A stretch of DNA of 64,000 bases, taken from positions 496,001 through 560,000 of the forward strand of contig JACKEB010000012.1 in NCBI GenBank assembly GCA_020633205.1. The letters run 5' to 3'. A program made the translations under genes and the position numbers. A model generated the notes under the pieces. It saw nothing but the letters and a program-made list of their open reading frames with translations, had not been told where the DNA came from and did no database searches. Of this stretch, positions 53,775 through 63,376 are shown piece after piece; the stretch's first letter is position 1, and every line of letters begins with the position of its first letter. This DNA comes from Polyangiaceae bacterium (GTDB lineage: Bacteria; Myxococcota_A; Polyangia; Polyangiales; Polyangiaceae).

Positions 53775-56293
53775 CCCGGGGTCGAGCTATCGGCGCTGCT
53801 TGAGGCTGCTGACGCTTTGGAACGCGGGGTGCGTTGCTTTGGCGGTCGACCCCGAGAACGCGGGCGCTTGGCGGCGCGCCCTCGCTGCCAGCGTTTGCCG
53901 TGGCGATCCAGCGCTCGATACCCCAGCGCGCTGAGCAGCTGCGGTAGCTCTTGCTTGGGGAGTCCAAGCCACTGGCAGAGCTCGACGGGCAACGCAAAGC
54001 CGTCGGCTCCGGCGCTGCTGGCGACCCCACGCAGGTGGCGAAGCAACCGCTCGTATAGATCCACGCGGATATAGTAGGAGCCCAGACGCGGGAAGCCCAG
54101 TTGCCGCAACGCGTGCTCCGGTGCACCGCCAGGGGCGAGGCGGACAGCGCCGGCGGGGAGCTGGGGCAGCTTGTGCGCCAGAGACAGCCAGGCGCGGCGG
54201 TGGGCGAGGGCGCGCTGACCTTGGAGGGACGCGAGGTAGACGAAGCGCTCTCCGAAGACGACTCCCAACCCCTCGAGCAGCGCGCGCTCGCCCGGCGCGA
54301 GCAGCGAGAGCTGCTCGCGGGCGCGGCGCGTGTCCACACAGCCTAGCTCCTGCTCGAGTTGATAGACCAAGCCTCGACCCGGCGCTCCGAGCTCGCCGCG
54401 CCCCGCCGCGCGGAGTTGCGCAAAGTGGACATCGATGAGCGACCTCACGAACTGTCCTAGCTCTTGCAGCAGCTGGCGATCTTGCCGGAGCTCTGGGGCG
54501 AGGCGCACGCCCGGACCCAGCAATTCCGCGCCAGGCGTGAGCGCGCCCAGCAGCGTGGGCTCTGCAGTGTCCCGCAGCAGGATTTGGCCGTCCTCTGAGA
54601 GATCAAGCTCAGCGCGGTGTGCGATCACGCGTTCGAGCAGCGTCTGCCGCGTCGCTTTCGGCTGCTTGGCGGTGAGGCGATCTTTCAGGGCCTGGAGGCT
54701 CGCGAAGGGATGGCTGCCGCTGGCTGGCTCATCATTGCCTTGCGGTAATGCTTGTGCTGCTCCACGACCAAGTGAGGCGCGCTCAGCACGCGCTCCGTCT
54801 ACCGGCGGGGCGTGCGAGCCGTCTCCGGTGTGGGCGTCCATGAAGGCCTTGTTGCGGTCAACGAAGCGGAGCACCAGCGCCTGGTGGAGTGCGTCACTCA
54901 GGTGGTCTTCGATTTCTCGAGTGCGGGCCTGCCAGTGGGCTGCATCTTTCACCCATGCGCGATGGTGCGTGACGTAAGTCCAAGTCCGCACGAACGCGAT
55001 GCGTGCGAGGATCGCTTCGATGTCCCCCTTCGGATCGTCGAGGCGCTCGACGCGATTCGCCAGCCAGTCCGTGCCGAGGCGCGTGCCGTGAGCCCGCAGC
55101 TGTCCGTAGATCGCCTCGAGCAGCACGAGATGCTGCTCGAACAGCACCTTCCGGTAGTCGGGGATTTGCGCGACCTGCCACAGAAGCTCTACTGCCTCTT
55201 GGCCCGTTGCCAGATCAGCGACACTTGGCAACGCCGCGAGCCGCTCCAGCGCCTGCTGGTCCTCCGCCTGATCCATGCGCCGGAGGCGCGGGGAGGGGGC
55301 TGGCGCTCGCAGTGAGTCGAGCAGCGCCTCCAGACTATGGAACTCGAGCTCCGGGTTTCGCCACCAAAGCTGTTTTTCTCTGGGGAAATGGTGGGTCTCT
55401 AGTGCTTGGACCACCTCGAAGGGCAGCTCTGGCTCGGGCGCGAGGGTGCCAAACGTGCCGTCTTGCAGGTGGCGACCGGCGCGACCGGCGATCTGTCCGA
55501 GCTCCGAGAGCTCCAAATGCCTCGACTTCTGGCCATCGAACTTGCGCACGTCAGCGAAGGCGACGTGGTTGATCGAGAGGTTGAGCCCCATGCCGATGGC
55601 GTCCGTTGCTACCAGGTAGTCGACGTCGCCCGACTGATAGAGCGCCACCTGAGCGTTGCGCGCTCGCGGCGACAGCGCGCCGAGCACCACCGCCGCGCCG
55701 CCCTTGCGCCTGCGGACGCGCTCTGCGAGCTCGTAGACGCGGGCGGCCGTGAAGGCGACTACGGCGCTGCCAGCCTTGAGCTGGCCAAGCCGCGCCTGGC
55801 CTGCGCCCCGTAGCTCCGAGAGCCGCGGGTGGCGGCGGATGCGCGCCGTCGGCACCAGCTCGCTCACCAGGTGCTCGACGCTCTGGGAGCCAAGAAACCA
55901 AGTCTCGCTGCGCCCACGGCGATAGAGCAGCCGGTCGGTGAAGGTGTGTCCGCGCTGGGGGTGCGCCGCGAGCTGGATCTCGTCGACGCCGACGAAGTCC
56001 ACCTCCAAGTCGAGGGGCATGGCCTCCACCGTGCACACGAAGTAGCGGGCCGTCGTGGGCACGCGCTTCTCCTCGCCGGTGATCAGCGCTACTTCGTCGA
56101 AGCCCACGCGATCGGCGATCTTGTCGTAGACCTCACGTGCGAGGAGCCTCAAGGGAAACCCCAACATGCCGCTGTCGTGGGACAGCATGCGCTCCACGGC
56201 CCGATGCGTCTTCCCTGTGTTGGTTGGTCCGAGGAGCGCGGTGATGCGGGAGCTGATGCTAGCCGCAGTGCGCGGCGCGGTGGGACGAGCCAC
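53756..56293 (-). CDS. Suv3-like superfamily 2 RNA/DNA helicase
   Basis: Helicase of the Suv3/MgpS group, known mainly from mitochondria and Alphaproteobacteria. Walker A GPTNTGKT (22-29), a Walker B DEIQ in place of DEAD/DEAH (104-107), GSQSVEHLVSELVP, then the second RecA domain with AVVAFTAARVYELAERV and IGMGLNLSINHVAF, and motif VI QIAGRAGR (267-274). The long C-terminal half (about 300-800) carries Suv3-type helical domains, and the last 50 residues are Arg/Lys/Ser/Pro-rich, likely for RNA or DNA binding. Length 845 residues. Its presence outside Alphaproteobacteria is noteworthy. No RNase partner is adjacent. Confidence 0.87.
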   Translation of the reverse strand: MARPTAPRTAASISSRITALLGPTNTGKTHRAVERMLSHDSGMLGFPLRLLAREVYDKIADRVGFDEVALITGEEKRVPTTARYFVCTVEAMPLDLEVDFVGVDEIQLAAHPQRGHTFTDRLLYRRGRSETWFLGSQSVEHLVSELVPTARIRRHPRLSELRGAGQARLGQLKAGSAVVAFTAARVYELAERVRRRKGGAAVVLGALSPRARNAQVALYQSGDVDYLVATDAIGMGLNLSINHVAFADVRKFDGQKSRHLELSELGQIAGRAGRHLQDGTFGTLAPEPELPFEVVQALETHHFPREKQLWWRNPELEFHSLEALLDSLRAPAPSPRLRRMDQAEDQQALERLAALPSVADLATGQEAVELLWQVAQIPDYRKVLFEQHLVLLEAIYGQLRAHGTRLGTDWLANRVERLDDPKGDIEAILARIAFVRTWTYVTHHRAWVKDAAHWQARTREIEDHLSDALHQALVLRFVDRNKAFMDAHTGDGSHAPPVDGARAERASLGRGAAQALPQGNDEPASGSHPFASLQALKDRLTAKQPKATRQTLLERVIAHRAELDLSEDGQILLRDTAEPTLLGALTPGAELLGPGVRLAPELRQDRQLLQELGQFVRSLIDVHFAQLRAAGRGELGAPGRGLVYQLEQELGCVDTRRAREQLSLLAPGERALLEGLGVVFGERFVYLASLQGQRALAHRRAWLSLAHKLPQLPAGAVRLAPGGAPEHALRQLGFPRLGSYYIRVDLYERLLRHLRGVASSAGADGFALPVELCQWLGLPKQELPQLLSALGYRALDRHGKRWQRGRAAKRPRSRGRPPKQRTPRSKASAASSSADSSTPGQGRQT

Positions 56294-56467
56294 GCACGGA
56301 CTCTACAACGCGCTTGGCAGCGCGCCCGCGGGAATCGTTGCTCGGCGCCTTCCGAGCGCTCCTCTCCCCCAACAAAAAGAGTTGGGTCGCGCTCCTTCAC
56401 ACCACGAAGTCAAAGTGAAGTCTCGCGACCCAGGCCGGGCGTGGAGGCGCCCGGTAAGTTGCGTTGA

Positions 56468-57157
56468 TTAGCGCGCTGCGAGCTCCGCGGGCGCGAGCCA
56501 CTGGTACTGCTCGCGCACTTGGATCCCGCGTTTTCCGAAGTTCATCACGCTGAGCTTGGCGTTGTAGCGCTTGTAGGCGAACTCAACGCCGCTGCGTGAA
56601 TACGCGGTTGCGAGCTCAGCGGTTACCGGTTTGACGCCGCTCTGCTTGGTAGCAGGGCCGACGTCTCGAGAAAGCGCTTGCTTACGCTGCTCGAAGTACG
56701 CCACCGCCGCCTGAGGAGCGAGGGTACTGAAGGCGTCCAGCGCCACCAGGCGACCTTCGGTATCGAACTGGGCGTAGACGTCTGACACCTGCGCAGCTGC
56801 GTCAAATCCCTCGCACTTCAGCGCTGCTTGGCTCGCGGTCTCCTTGCACGAGGCGTGGTGCTTCGCCGCGAAGGCCTGTACGTCGTCTCGAGTCGCTTTC
56901 CCTAGGGAAAATGAGAGCGCGGGCGTCGTGCGGGCTTCAGCGTTCGCGTCCGCCAAATGCTTCTGCAAAGTTTGGGTGCGGTATGCCTCGATTGCGGCTG
57001 CATCTGCCTGACCCTCCAGCGCAGGGCAGCCCGGTGCGCCCTGCAGCCAGCCCAGCAGCGGCCGACCGGCTTTGGTGTGAGCAAAGCCGATCAAGCCAAC
57101 CCCCAGCGCGCAGGTGACGCTGCTCGTCACCAGCGCGCGTTTGAGCCAGCGCCGCAT
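56468..57157 (-). CDS. Exported protein paired with the globin-like lipoprotein
   Basis: Unrecognised, 229 residues. ATG 57157 (MRRWLKRALVTSSVTC) opens a signal peptide or anchor (about 8-26); the stop of the upstream lipoprotein gene is one base away, so the pair is probably co-translated. The mature part starts GRPLLGWLQGAPGCP, with single Cys residues at several points (APGCP, HASCKE, LKCEG), and contains basic regions such as YKRYNAKLSVMN and a repeated tyrosine-rich pattern near the C-terminus (YSRSGVEFAYKRY). No cofactor motif is evident. Composition matches its neighbours. Confidence 0.7.
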   Translation of the reverse strand: MRRWLKRALVTSSVTCALGVGLIGFAHTKAGRPLLGWLQGAPGCPALEGQADAAAIEAYRTQTLQKHLADANAEARTTPALSFSLGKATRDDVQAFAAKHHASCKETASQAALKCEGFDAAAQVSDVYAQFDTEGRLVALDAFSTLAPQAAVAYFEQRKQALSRDVGPATKQSGVKPVTAELATAYSRSGVEFAYKRYNAKLSVMNFGKRGIQVREQYQWLAPAELAAR

Positions 57158-57158
57158 C

Positions 57159-57893
57159 TCAGTTCGAGCCCCCGGTCCCGCCGGTGCCCGCACCAGCCGC
57201 ACCAGCCGCACCAGCCGCGCCTGCGGTTCCCCCGGCTCCAGCCGCGGCGCACGCAGCCTTGGTGTTCATGCCGCTGGTGTCTTCGACGATGTCGCTCTTC
57301 AAGCCGACGAGCACTGGCGCCGCGGAGGCAATGTCTGCCGCGCTAACGCCCGCTTCGGCGAGGCCCGCCGCCACGTCTTCGACGAGGGCGTCGAAGTCAG
57401 CGTCGCTGATCCCGAGGTTCGCGTGGGCGTCGGCCATGGACCGACAGGGGGCGATCGATGACGATGAGCCGGCGTAGGTGACGCCTTCGCAGCCGAACAC
57501 TTCCTGCGCTTGAATCGTCAAGCACTCCAGCACGTGAGTCTGGGTGTTGGGCGTGAGGCTGGTGAACCAAGCGCTGATGCGGCAGTCGCCCGCGATCGCC
57601 GGGAAGACGTTGTCTTTGACCGCGCCCGCGATCACTGTCGGTCCGCCGTACTTGGCGCACAGTGACGCGGTGCCACCCGAACCGCCGGAGCCGGAGCTTC
57701 CCGAGCTGCCGCCGCTACCACCCATCGCTCCGCTGCCGCCGCTCCCGGCGGCTCCGCTTCCCCCGCTTCCGCTGGAAGACTCGTCGTCGCTACAGCCGAC
57801 CAACCCTAGCGGTACGATCAGCGCGCCCATCACGAAATACTTGGCTGAAGCGCGCTCTAGGCTGCGCAAGCTGCGAGAAGAAAACAAAGACAT
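57159..57893 (-). CDS. Surface lipoprotein with a truncated-haemoglobin-like domain
   Basis: Lipoprotein of 244 residues. ATG 57893 (MSLFSSRS) is chosen over a longer frame. Lipobox LVGC puts the acylated Cys at 34, followed by a Gly/Ser linker (41-75). Residues 77-205 have the length and pattern of a group I truncated globin: LCAKYGGPTVIAGAVKDNVF (helix A/B), AWFTSL, then MADAHANLGISDADFD with His157 at the position of the proximal F8 His, and a G/H helix region ending LKSDIVED. The B10 Tyr of trHbs is not obvious (VFPAI instead of FY), and several Cys are added. So a haem or gas role is plausible but not proven. Confidence 0.72.
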   Translation of the reverse strand: MSLFSSRSLRSLERASAKYFVMGALIVPLGLVGCSDDESSSGSGGSGAAGSGGSGAMGGSGGSSGSSGSGGSGGTASLCAKYGGPTVIAGAVKDNVFPAIAGDCRISAWFTSLTPNTQTHVLECLTIQAQEVFGCEGVTYAGSSSSIAPCRSMADAHANLGISDADFDALVEDVAAGLAEAGVSAADIASAAPVLVGLKSDIVEDTSGMNTKAACAAAGAGGTAGAAGAAGAAGAGTGGTGGSN

Positions 57894-58022
57894 CGACCCT
57901 CCTTGTGTGCACACGGATCCCCGCACGAGCCTCGGGAAACCAGTGGTTCCCCAAGGTACGCGCCGCCCGCGTGACTGGATCGGTTCGGACCGAGATCGCT
58001 CGATGTCAACCGCAGCAGCAGG

Positions 58023-58736
58023 CTACTTTGGGGCAAGATCGGACACTGACACTGGGAGTCGCAAGCTGCCTCCCACCATCACCATCACGTAGGTTTGGTC
58101 GTCGAAATGCCGCAAGCTCGGACCGACGAACAGGCCAAACGCAGCGCGTCCATAGCCCAGCACCGGAGCGCTGCGTTCGCGCTTCCAGAGACCCGTTTGT
58201 GTGCTGCCAGTGCCTTCCCAGGCGAAGGCCAGCGTGCCGCCGTAACCATACGCGCGCCGCATCGGGCCTGGGCCCTCTCGGCCGCCCGTAGGCTCCAACA
58301 TGAAGAACTCGCCGTACAAGCGAACCCCGAGGCGCTCTTCCGTGCGCGGTTTCAGGTCGGGCCAGTACTCGAATGATGCGTAGGGGCCGTGACTCGTCGG
58401 GATGTCTTCGGCGAATGGCAGCTGCTCGAGCTCGTAGCCGACACCGATGTCGAACACTGGATCGTGATCGTAGGCCTTGGTGTAGCCCAAGGGATTCACA
58501 CCGACGCGGGCGGTGTAGCCGAGCAACTGTTCATCGGGTTGCTTCTCACGGCCCGGTGTCTCGGTCGCTGCACCGCCGGAGACATGCACGTGGACCGGCG
58601 GGATGGGCGCAGGGCAACCGCTCAGGGTGAGAGTCGCCCAGCCGCAGAAGCTCGTGACGACCCAAGGACTCCCGCGCCAGCGTCCGTCGGCGTGGCTGGT
58701 TTGATCGGCGCTCAGAGGCTTCCGCAAGCTAGGCAT
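58023..58736 (-). CDS. Outer-membrane lipoprotein of beta-rich type
   Basis: Lipoprotein of about 237 residues from ATG 58736 (MPSLRKPLS); the longer frame from 58883 adds Arg/Ser-rich residues. Lipobox LSGC, then a Pro/Thr/Glu linker. The mature chain alternates aromatic-rich strands and polar turns (for example LGYTARVGVNPLGYTKAY, YGYGGTLAFAWEG, TYVMVMVGGSLRLPVSVSDL), which suggests an outer-membrane beta-barrel or a barrel-associated protein. No homologue recognised. It is divergent from the crotonase gene and about 130 bp upstream of the globin-like lipoprotein on the same strand. Confidence 0.7.
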   Translation of the reverse strand: MPSLRKPLSADQTSHADGRWRGSPWVVTSFCGWATLTLSGCPAPIPPVHVHVSGGAATETPGREKQPDEQLLGYTARVGVNPLGYTKAYDHDPVFDIGVGYELEQLPFAEDIPTSHGPYASFEYWPDLKPRTEERLGVRLYGEFFMLEPTGGREGPGPMRRAYGYGGTLAFAWEGTGSTQTGLWKRERSAPVLGYGRAAFGLFVGPSLRHFDDQTYVMVMVGGSLRLPVSVSDLAPK

Positions 58737-58952
58737 CGGCGACCGAGAGTAGCAATCGTCAAGCCAAAAGCATCGACATCTGTTTGCTCCAGCGCGACCG
58801 GCGGCTTTTGACTGCCGCGATATCCCGCTCAATCGGGAGAGTGTGTGCCTTTGGCTACGCCACACTGCGGGCAGCTGGTTCACGGCGCCGGTCGCTTGCG
58901 CTAGTGAGAGAGATCTTCAAGCGGGGCAACCGCGCAGCGACAGGAGAGCCGA

Positions 58953-59741
58953 GTGACCGACAGCGAACCCCGTGTAACCCGCGAAATCAGAGGCAGCGTG
59001 CTTGCCCTGGGCCTGAACCGCGCAGACAAGCTGAACGCCTTCGATTTACGCGCGCTGCGCGAGTTGGCCGAGGCGATGACCGAGTATGAGGCTGACCCGA
59101 ACCTGCGCTGCGCCGTTTTGTTTGGGCATGGGAAATCGTTCACCGCTGGGCTGGATCTCGCGGAAGTCGGACCTGCAGTGCAGAATGGTCAGGCGTTGTT
59201 TCCTGACGGATTGATCGACCCGCTAGGCCTACATGGCAAGCGCCGCACGAAGCCTCTGGTGATGGCGGTGCGTGGCTGGTGCTTGACCATCGGGATCGAA
59301 CTCCTCCTGGCTGCGGATATCCGCATCGCGGCGAAGGACACGCGCTTCGGTCAGATCGAGATCAACCGCGGTATTTTCCCGTTTGGCGGAGCGACGATGC
59401 GCTTGCCCCAAGTCGCGGGTTGGGGCAACGCGATGCGCTGGCTCCTCACCGGTGATGAGTTCGACGCGGAGGAAGCGCTGCGCATGGGTCTGGTGCAACA
59501 GATCACCGACACCGGGCAAGAGCTCGAGACCGCCCTGGAGGTGGCTGGCACGGTGGCGCGCCGCGCGCCCCTTGGCGTGCGAGCGACACTTGAATCCGCA
59601 TGGCAAATGGAGGCGGAGGGCTTCGACGCCGCACGCCAGGGACTGCTGACCCAGGCTCGCAAGTTGATGCAAAGCGAAGACGCCGCAGAGGGCATGCGCT
59701 CCTTCGTGGAGCGCCGGGAAGCCGAGTTCAAGGGCCGCTAG
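58953..59741 (+). CDS. Enoyl-CoA hydratase/isomerase family (crotonase) protein
   Basis: Crotonase-fold protein of 262 residues. GTG 58953 is preceded by ACAGGAGAG, a good Shine-Dalgarno. First oxyanion region GHGKSFTAGLDLAE; second in VRGWCLTIGIELLLAADIRI, where the usual GGG is CLTIG; the catalytic Glu region GQIEINRGIFPFGGA has Glu at the E144-like position, while the second Glu of classical hydratases is not obvious (GGATMRLPQVA follows). That pattern is common in EchA-like proteins of uncertain substrate, often other isomerases. It is followed after 25 bp by the DUF3604 gene. Confidence 0.88.
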   Translation: MTDSEPRVTREIRGSVLALGLNRADKLNAFDLRALRELAEAMTEYEADPNLRCAVLFGHGKSFTAGLDLAEVGPAVQNGQALFPDGLIDPLGLHGKRRTKPLVMAVRGWCLTIGIELLLAADIRIAAKDTRFGQIEINRGIFPFGGATMRLPQVAGWGNAMRWLLTGDEFDAEEALRMGLVQQITDTGQELETALEVAGTVARRAPLGVRATLESAWQMEAEGFDAARQGLLTQARKLMQSEDAAEGMRSFVERREAEFKGR

Positions 59742-59766
59742 CAGGTCAACCAAAGAGGGGGGAAGG

Positions 59767-62136
59767 GTGGCGAAGATTCGGCGACGCTGGTTCTTGCTCG
59801 GTGTCCCGGTGGCGCTCGGCGCTGGGCTCACTTGGACCTATGCCGGAGGCCGCCACGAAGCGGCCGGCACGCCTCAGGGCGCCGCGTTGCCCGCCTCGGC
59901 TATCTCCGCGCGGATCGAGAACCAGCGTAGCGCGCAGGATACGCAAGCCACCAAGCAGATCCTGTTCGGCGATCTCCACGTCCACAGCACGTTCTCCCCC
60001 GACGCGTTCATGATGACGCTGCCGTTCGTTGGGGGGGAGGGCGCACACCCACCCGCTGACGCGTGTGACTTCGCTCGCTACTGCTCTGGACTCGACTTCT
60101 TCAGCATCAATGACCACGCGGAGGGGATCACTCCAGCCCACTGGCAAGAGACGAAAGAAGCCATCCGCCAGTGCAATGCGTTGGCGGGCGACCCGGAGAA
60201 CCCAGATTTGGTGGCGTTCGTCGGTTGGGAGTGGACCCAAGTCGGCCTCACCCCCGAAACCCACTACGGCCACAAGAACGTCATCTTCCGTGACCTCGCA
60301 GACGACAAGCTTCCAGCGCGACCCATCGCCGCGATTGGCCAAGGCGCCCAGCTCCGCCGCGTCACCGGCCAGAACCGCGGCGCGTTGCTCCTACCCCTGA
60401 TCGACTTCGACCGCCGTCAGCGCTACCTGGATCTCGCGGTGTATATGCGCGAGCTGCGGGACACCCCTACCTGCACCAAAGACGTGGACACTCGCCAGTT
60501 ACCCGAGGACTGCTTGGAGGAAACGGCCACCCCCGGGGAGCTGTTCGCGAAGCTGAACCAGTGGGGCTTTCCCCATCTAGTGATTCCACACGGCACCACC
60601 TGGGGCTTCTACACGCCAGCCGGCTACACCTGGGACAAGCAGCTCGCGCCAGAGCAAGACGACGAGAGCCAGCGCCTGCTCGAAGTGTACAGCGGCCACG
60701 GCAACTCAGAGGAGTACCGCGATCAGCCGAGCGTGATCCGCTCGCCCGAAGATCCGCAAAAGCTCGTGTGCCCGGAGTCGAGCCCCGGCTTCGAGCCTTG
60801 CTGTCAGCGCGCGGGTGAGCTGGTGCGGGCGCGCTGTGCAGACCAGACATCCAAAGCATGCGAACAGGCGGTCAGCGAAGCCAAACAGAACTACTTGGCT
60901 GCCGGCATGTCCGGCCACCTCACGTTGCCTTGGGCCGAGGTGACTGACTGGGGTGAGTGCGATCAATGCACCGACTGTTTCAACCCGGCTTTCTCCAGTC
61001 GTCCCGGCGGGAGCGCCCAGTACATCCTCGCGAAGACCCACTTCGGCAAGGCAACGGGCGGAGACGCGGCGCCCAAGAACGCGCAGCTAGGGTTCATCGC
61101 TTCGAGTGACAACCACTCGGCCCAGCCAGGTACAGGGTACAAGGAGTTTGGCCGACGCAAGTTCACCGAAGCACGTGGCCCAGAAAGCGCGAAGTGGCGC
61201 GACCGCCTGTTCGACGGCGTTCGGAGCGCCATGGAGAAGCAGCTCGGCAGCGTACCGACGAAGACCAGCATTCAGCTCACCTCGGAGCTGCGCGCTGTGT
61301 TGCCTCCGTTCGCTTTGCCCCACCTCGAGCGCCAGGCGAGCTTCTTTCTGACCGGCGGCCTGGTGGCGGTGCACAGCGCTGGACGCAATCGCACCCAGAT
61401 CTGGGACGCCCTCGAGCGCCGCGAGGTTTACGGTACCAGCGGCGACCGCATCCTCTTGTGGTTCGACTTGATGCCGCAAGGAAAAGATCTAGGAGAGGCC
61501 CTGCCGATGGGGTCCGCCAGCCCGTTCAGCGCGATTCCAAGCTTCCGGGTGCGCGCCGCGGGCTCACTGGAAGAGCTGCCGGGCTGCCCAGCTTGGAGCA
61601 AGCAGGCCCTGGGAGACGCCGAACTCGAGCGACTGTGTCGCGGCGAGTGCCACAACCCCGGCTCCAAGCGCAAGCGCATCCGCGAGATCCAAATCGTGCG
61701 CATCCGCCCCCAGCAGCGCCCAGACGAGCCGATGCGCGAGCTGATCGAAGACCCCTGGAAGCGCGTGGCGTGCCCCGCCGACAAGGACACCTGCGAAGTC
61801 AGCTTCGAGGACCCAGACTACGTCGTTGGGCGCCGAGACGTCGTCTACTACGTGCGCGCGGTGCAGGAGCCAACGCCCGCGGTCAACGCGGGAAATGTGC
61901 GCTGTGAACGCGACGCCAGTGGCAAGTGCATCAAGGCGAACCCATGCTACGGTGATTACCGTACGGATCCGACAGACGACTGCTTGACGCCCAACCAGGA
62001 GCGCGCCTGGTCATCGCCCATCTTCCTGCACTATGTGGACCCGCCGCCGTCTGCCGACGCGGACGCCGGGGTAGACGCGGACGCCGGAGACGGCGCCGCT
62101 GGGGTAGACGGGGCGACCTCTGTCGGAGCGAGATAG
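59767..62136 (+). CDS. DUF3604 (PHP-like) exported protein
   Basis: Large protein of 789 residues. GTG 59767 is preceded by GAGGGGGGAAGG. An N-terminal hydrophobic segment (about 8-25, FLLGVPVALGAGLTWTYAG) anchors or exports it. The PHP-type metal-dependent phosphoesterase set is visible: GDLHVHSTFSPDA (His71, His73), SINDHAEG, FVGWEWTQVG with the downstream GHKNVIF, HLVIPHGTTWG and later SSDNHSAQPG. Multiple Cys pairs in the central and C-terminal parts indicate an extracytoplasmic location. DUF3604 proteins occur in many bacteria but their substrate is unknown. It ends in an Ala/Asp linker. Confidence 0.88.
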   Translation: MAKIRRRWFLLGVPVALGAGLTWTYAGGRHEAAGTPQGAALPASAISARIENQRSAQDTQATKQILFGDLHVHSTFSPDAFMMTLPFVGGEGAHPPADACDFARYCSGLDFFSINDHAEGITPAHWQETKEAIRQCNALAGDPENPDLVAFVGWEWTQVGLTPETHYGHKNVIFRDLADDKLPARPIAAIGQGAQLRRVTGQNRGALLLPLIDFDRRQRYLDLAVYMRELRDTPTCTKDVDTRQLPEDCLEETATPGELFAKLNQWGFPHLVIPHGTTWGFYTPAGYTWDKQLAPEQDDESQRLLEVYSGHGNSEEYRDQPSVIRSPEDPQKLVCPESSPGFEPCCQRAGELVRARCADQTSKACEQAVSEAKQNYLAAGMSGHLTLPWAEVTDWGECDQCTDCFNPAFSSRPGGSAQYILAKTHFGKATGGDAAPKNAQLGFIASSDNHSAQPGTGYKEFGRRKFTEARGPESAKWRDRLFDGVRSAMEKQLGSVPTKTSIQLTSELRAVLPPFALPHLERQASFFLTGGLVAVHSAGRNRTQIWDALERREVYGTSGDRILLWFDLMPQGKDLGEALPMGSASPFSAIPSFRVRAAGSLEELPGCPAWSKQALGDAELERLCRGECHNPGSKRKRIREIQIVRIRPQQRPDEPMRELIEDPWKRVACPADKDTCEVSFEDPDYVVGRRDVVYYVRAVQEPTPAVNAGNVRCERDASGKCIKANPCYGDYRTDPTDDCLTPNQERAWSSPIFLHYVDPPPSADADAGVDADAGDGAAGVDGATSVGAR

Positions 62137-63201
62137 CTAGCTGAACGCCTCGAGGATCGCGCGCCGGTACTCGCGATGCGCTTCCGTGGGGCAAAAGTGA
62201 CGGGGCGGGCTCACACCCTTGACGTCGAGCAATCCGTCGTAGTCCTCGAGGCGTCGCATCACCTCGTCCAGGGTGCCAGCGGCGCAGTATGTGTCCACCA
62301 TCGCGTCACTCACCAAGTCGAGCAGCGTCTCCCGCTCCCCAGCCTGAAACGCCTTGCGGATCGCTGCGACCTCCGCACCGAAGCCGTCCGCCTCGAACGC
62401 CGCAGAATAGGTGCGCACCGTGGCGTAGAAGGCGAGTGGGCCCCGGGCATGACGCCGCGCGGTGGCGCGGTCTTTGGAAATCGCGGTTGTGATCCCCGCG
62501 CCGAGGGTGAACTGCGAGCGGCTGCGGCCCGCCTTCTTCAGGCCCGCTTCGACGTGGGGCAGGGTGAACTCCTTCAAGGCTCGCGGGGAAATGAACACAT
62601 GGCCCAACACGCCGTCGGCCACTTCGCCTGCAAGCTCCAGCATGCGCGGCTGGTTCGCCCCCAGGTAGATCGGAATGGGAGTCGCGGGGCCCTTACCGGG
62701 GCGGCGATAGGAGTCTATATCCGCATGGATGAACTCACCGTGGTAGTTGATGGGCTCCGCTGTGTGAGCCTTGGCAAAGAAGAGCCTCAAGAACTCGATC
62801 AGCTCGCGCATGTGTCGCACCGGTCCGCCGAAGTTCGTGACGCCATGCCAGCGCTGATTCAGCTGCTTCACGCCAGTGCCCAGGCCGAGCACGAAGCGTC
62901 CGTTGCCGTCGGAGCGTCGTGTGAGCTGGTCCAAGTCGAGGGCCGCAACGCCCAGCGCCATCGGACTTCGCACGAAGCCCAGCACCACGCCGGTGCCGAG
63001 GGTGATGCTCTTGGTCGCTGGCGCCACCGCCGCAAGCTGCACCCAGGGGTTGGTGTAGAGCTCCGAGGCCCACAACGACTCCACGCCCGCTGCTTCAGCC
63101 TCACGCGCCGACTCCACGAGTTCTCGCGCGTCGAGCCCGGTTAGATGCATGGAAATGCGGTGCTTGGTGCGAGGCTGCGTGCCCGAAGGGAGATCCGACA
63201 T
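62137..63201 (-). CDS. LLM-class (luciferase-like) F420/FMN-dependent oxidoreductase
   Basis: TIM-barrel flavin or F420-dependent oxidoreductase of 354 residues. Bacterial-luciferase family pattern: REAEAAGVESLWASELYTNP, TKSITLGTGVVLGFVRSP, then ALGVAALDLDQLTRRSDGNG, RFVLGLGTGVKQLNQRWHG, and YLGANQPRMLELAGEVADGV. The QLNQRWHGV start of the variable region and the IPIYLGANQP strand are typical of the F420-dependent subfamily (TIGR03617-like). Cofactor use is inferred, and F420 synthesis genes are not in this window. ATG 63201. It is convergent with the DUF3604 gene. Substrate unknown. Confidence 0.87.
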   Translation of the reverse strand: MSDLPSGTQPRTKHRISMHLTGLDARELVESAREAEAAGVESLWASELYTNPWVQLAAVAPATKSITLGTGVVLGFVRSPMALGVAALDLDQLTRRSDGNGRFVLGLGTGVKQLNQRWHGVTNFGGPVRHMRELIEFLRLFFAKAHTAEPINYHGEFIHADIDSYRRPGKGPATPIPIYLGANQPRMLELAGEVADGVLGHVFISPRALKEFTLPHVEAGLKKAGRSRSQFTLGAGITTAISKDRATARRHARGPLAFYATVRTYSAAFEADGFGAEVAAIRKAFQAGERETLLDLVSDAMVDTYCAAGTLDEVMRRLEDYDGLLDVKGVSPPRHFCPTEAHREYRRAILEAFS

Positions 63202-63376
63202 GCCGCGGAGCGTACAACGCCTCGCGCGCTCTGCGACGCGTTTCGGTGACCCAGCCTCGGCGCAGAGTTTCCGCGCGTGGAGCTACGCACGCGCTTGGTT
63301 CAAGCCTCAACGTAATCGCGATCTCGCGCTCCAACGCGATTGCTTTGCTCTGGCCGAGCGTTTACCTAGCCTCGCG

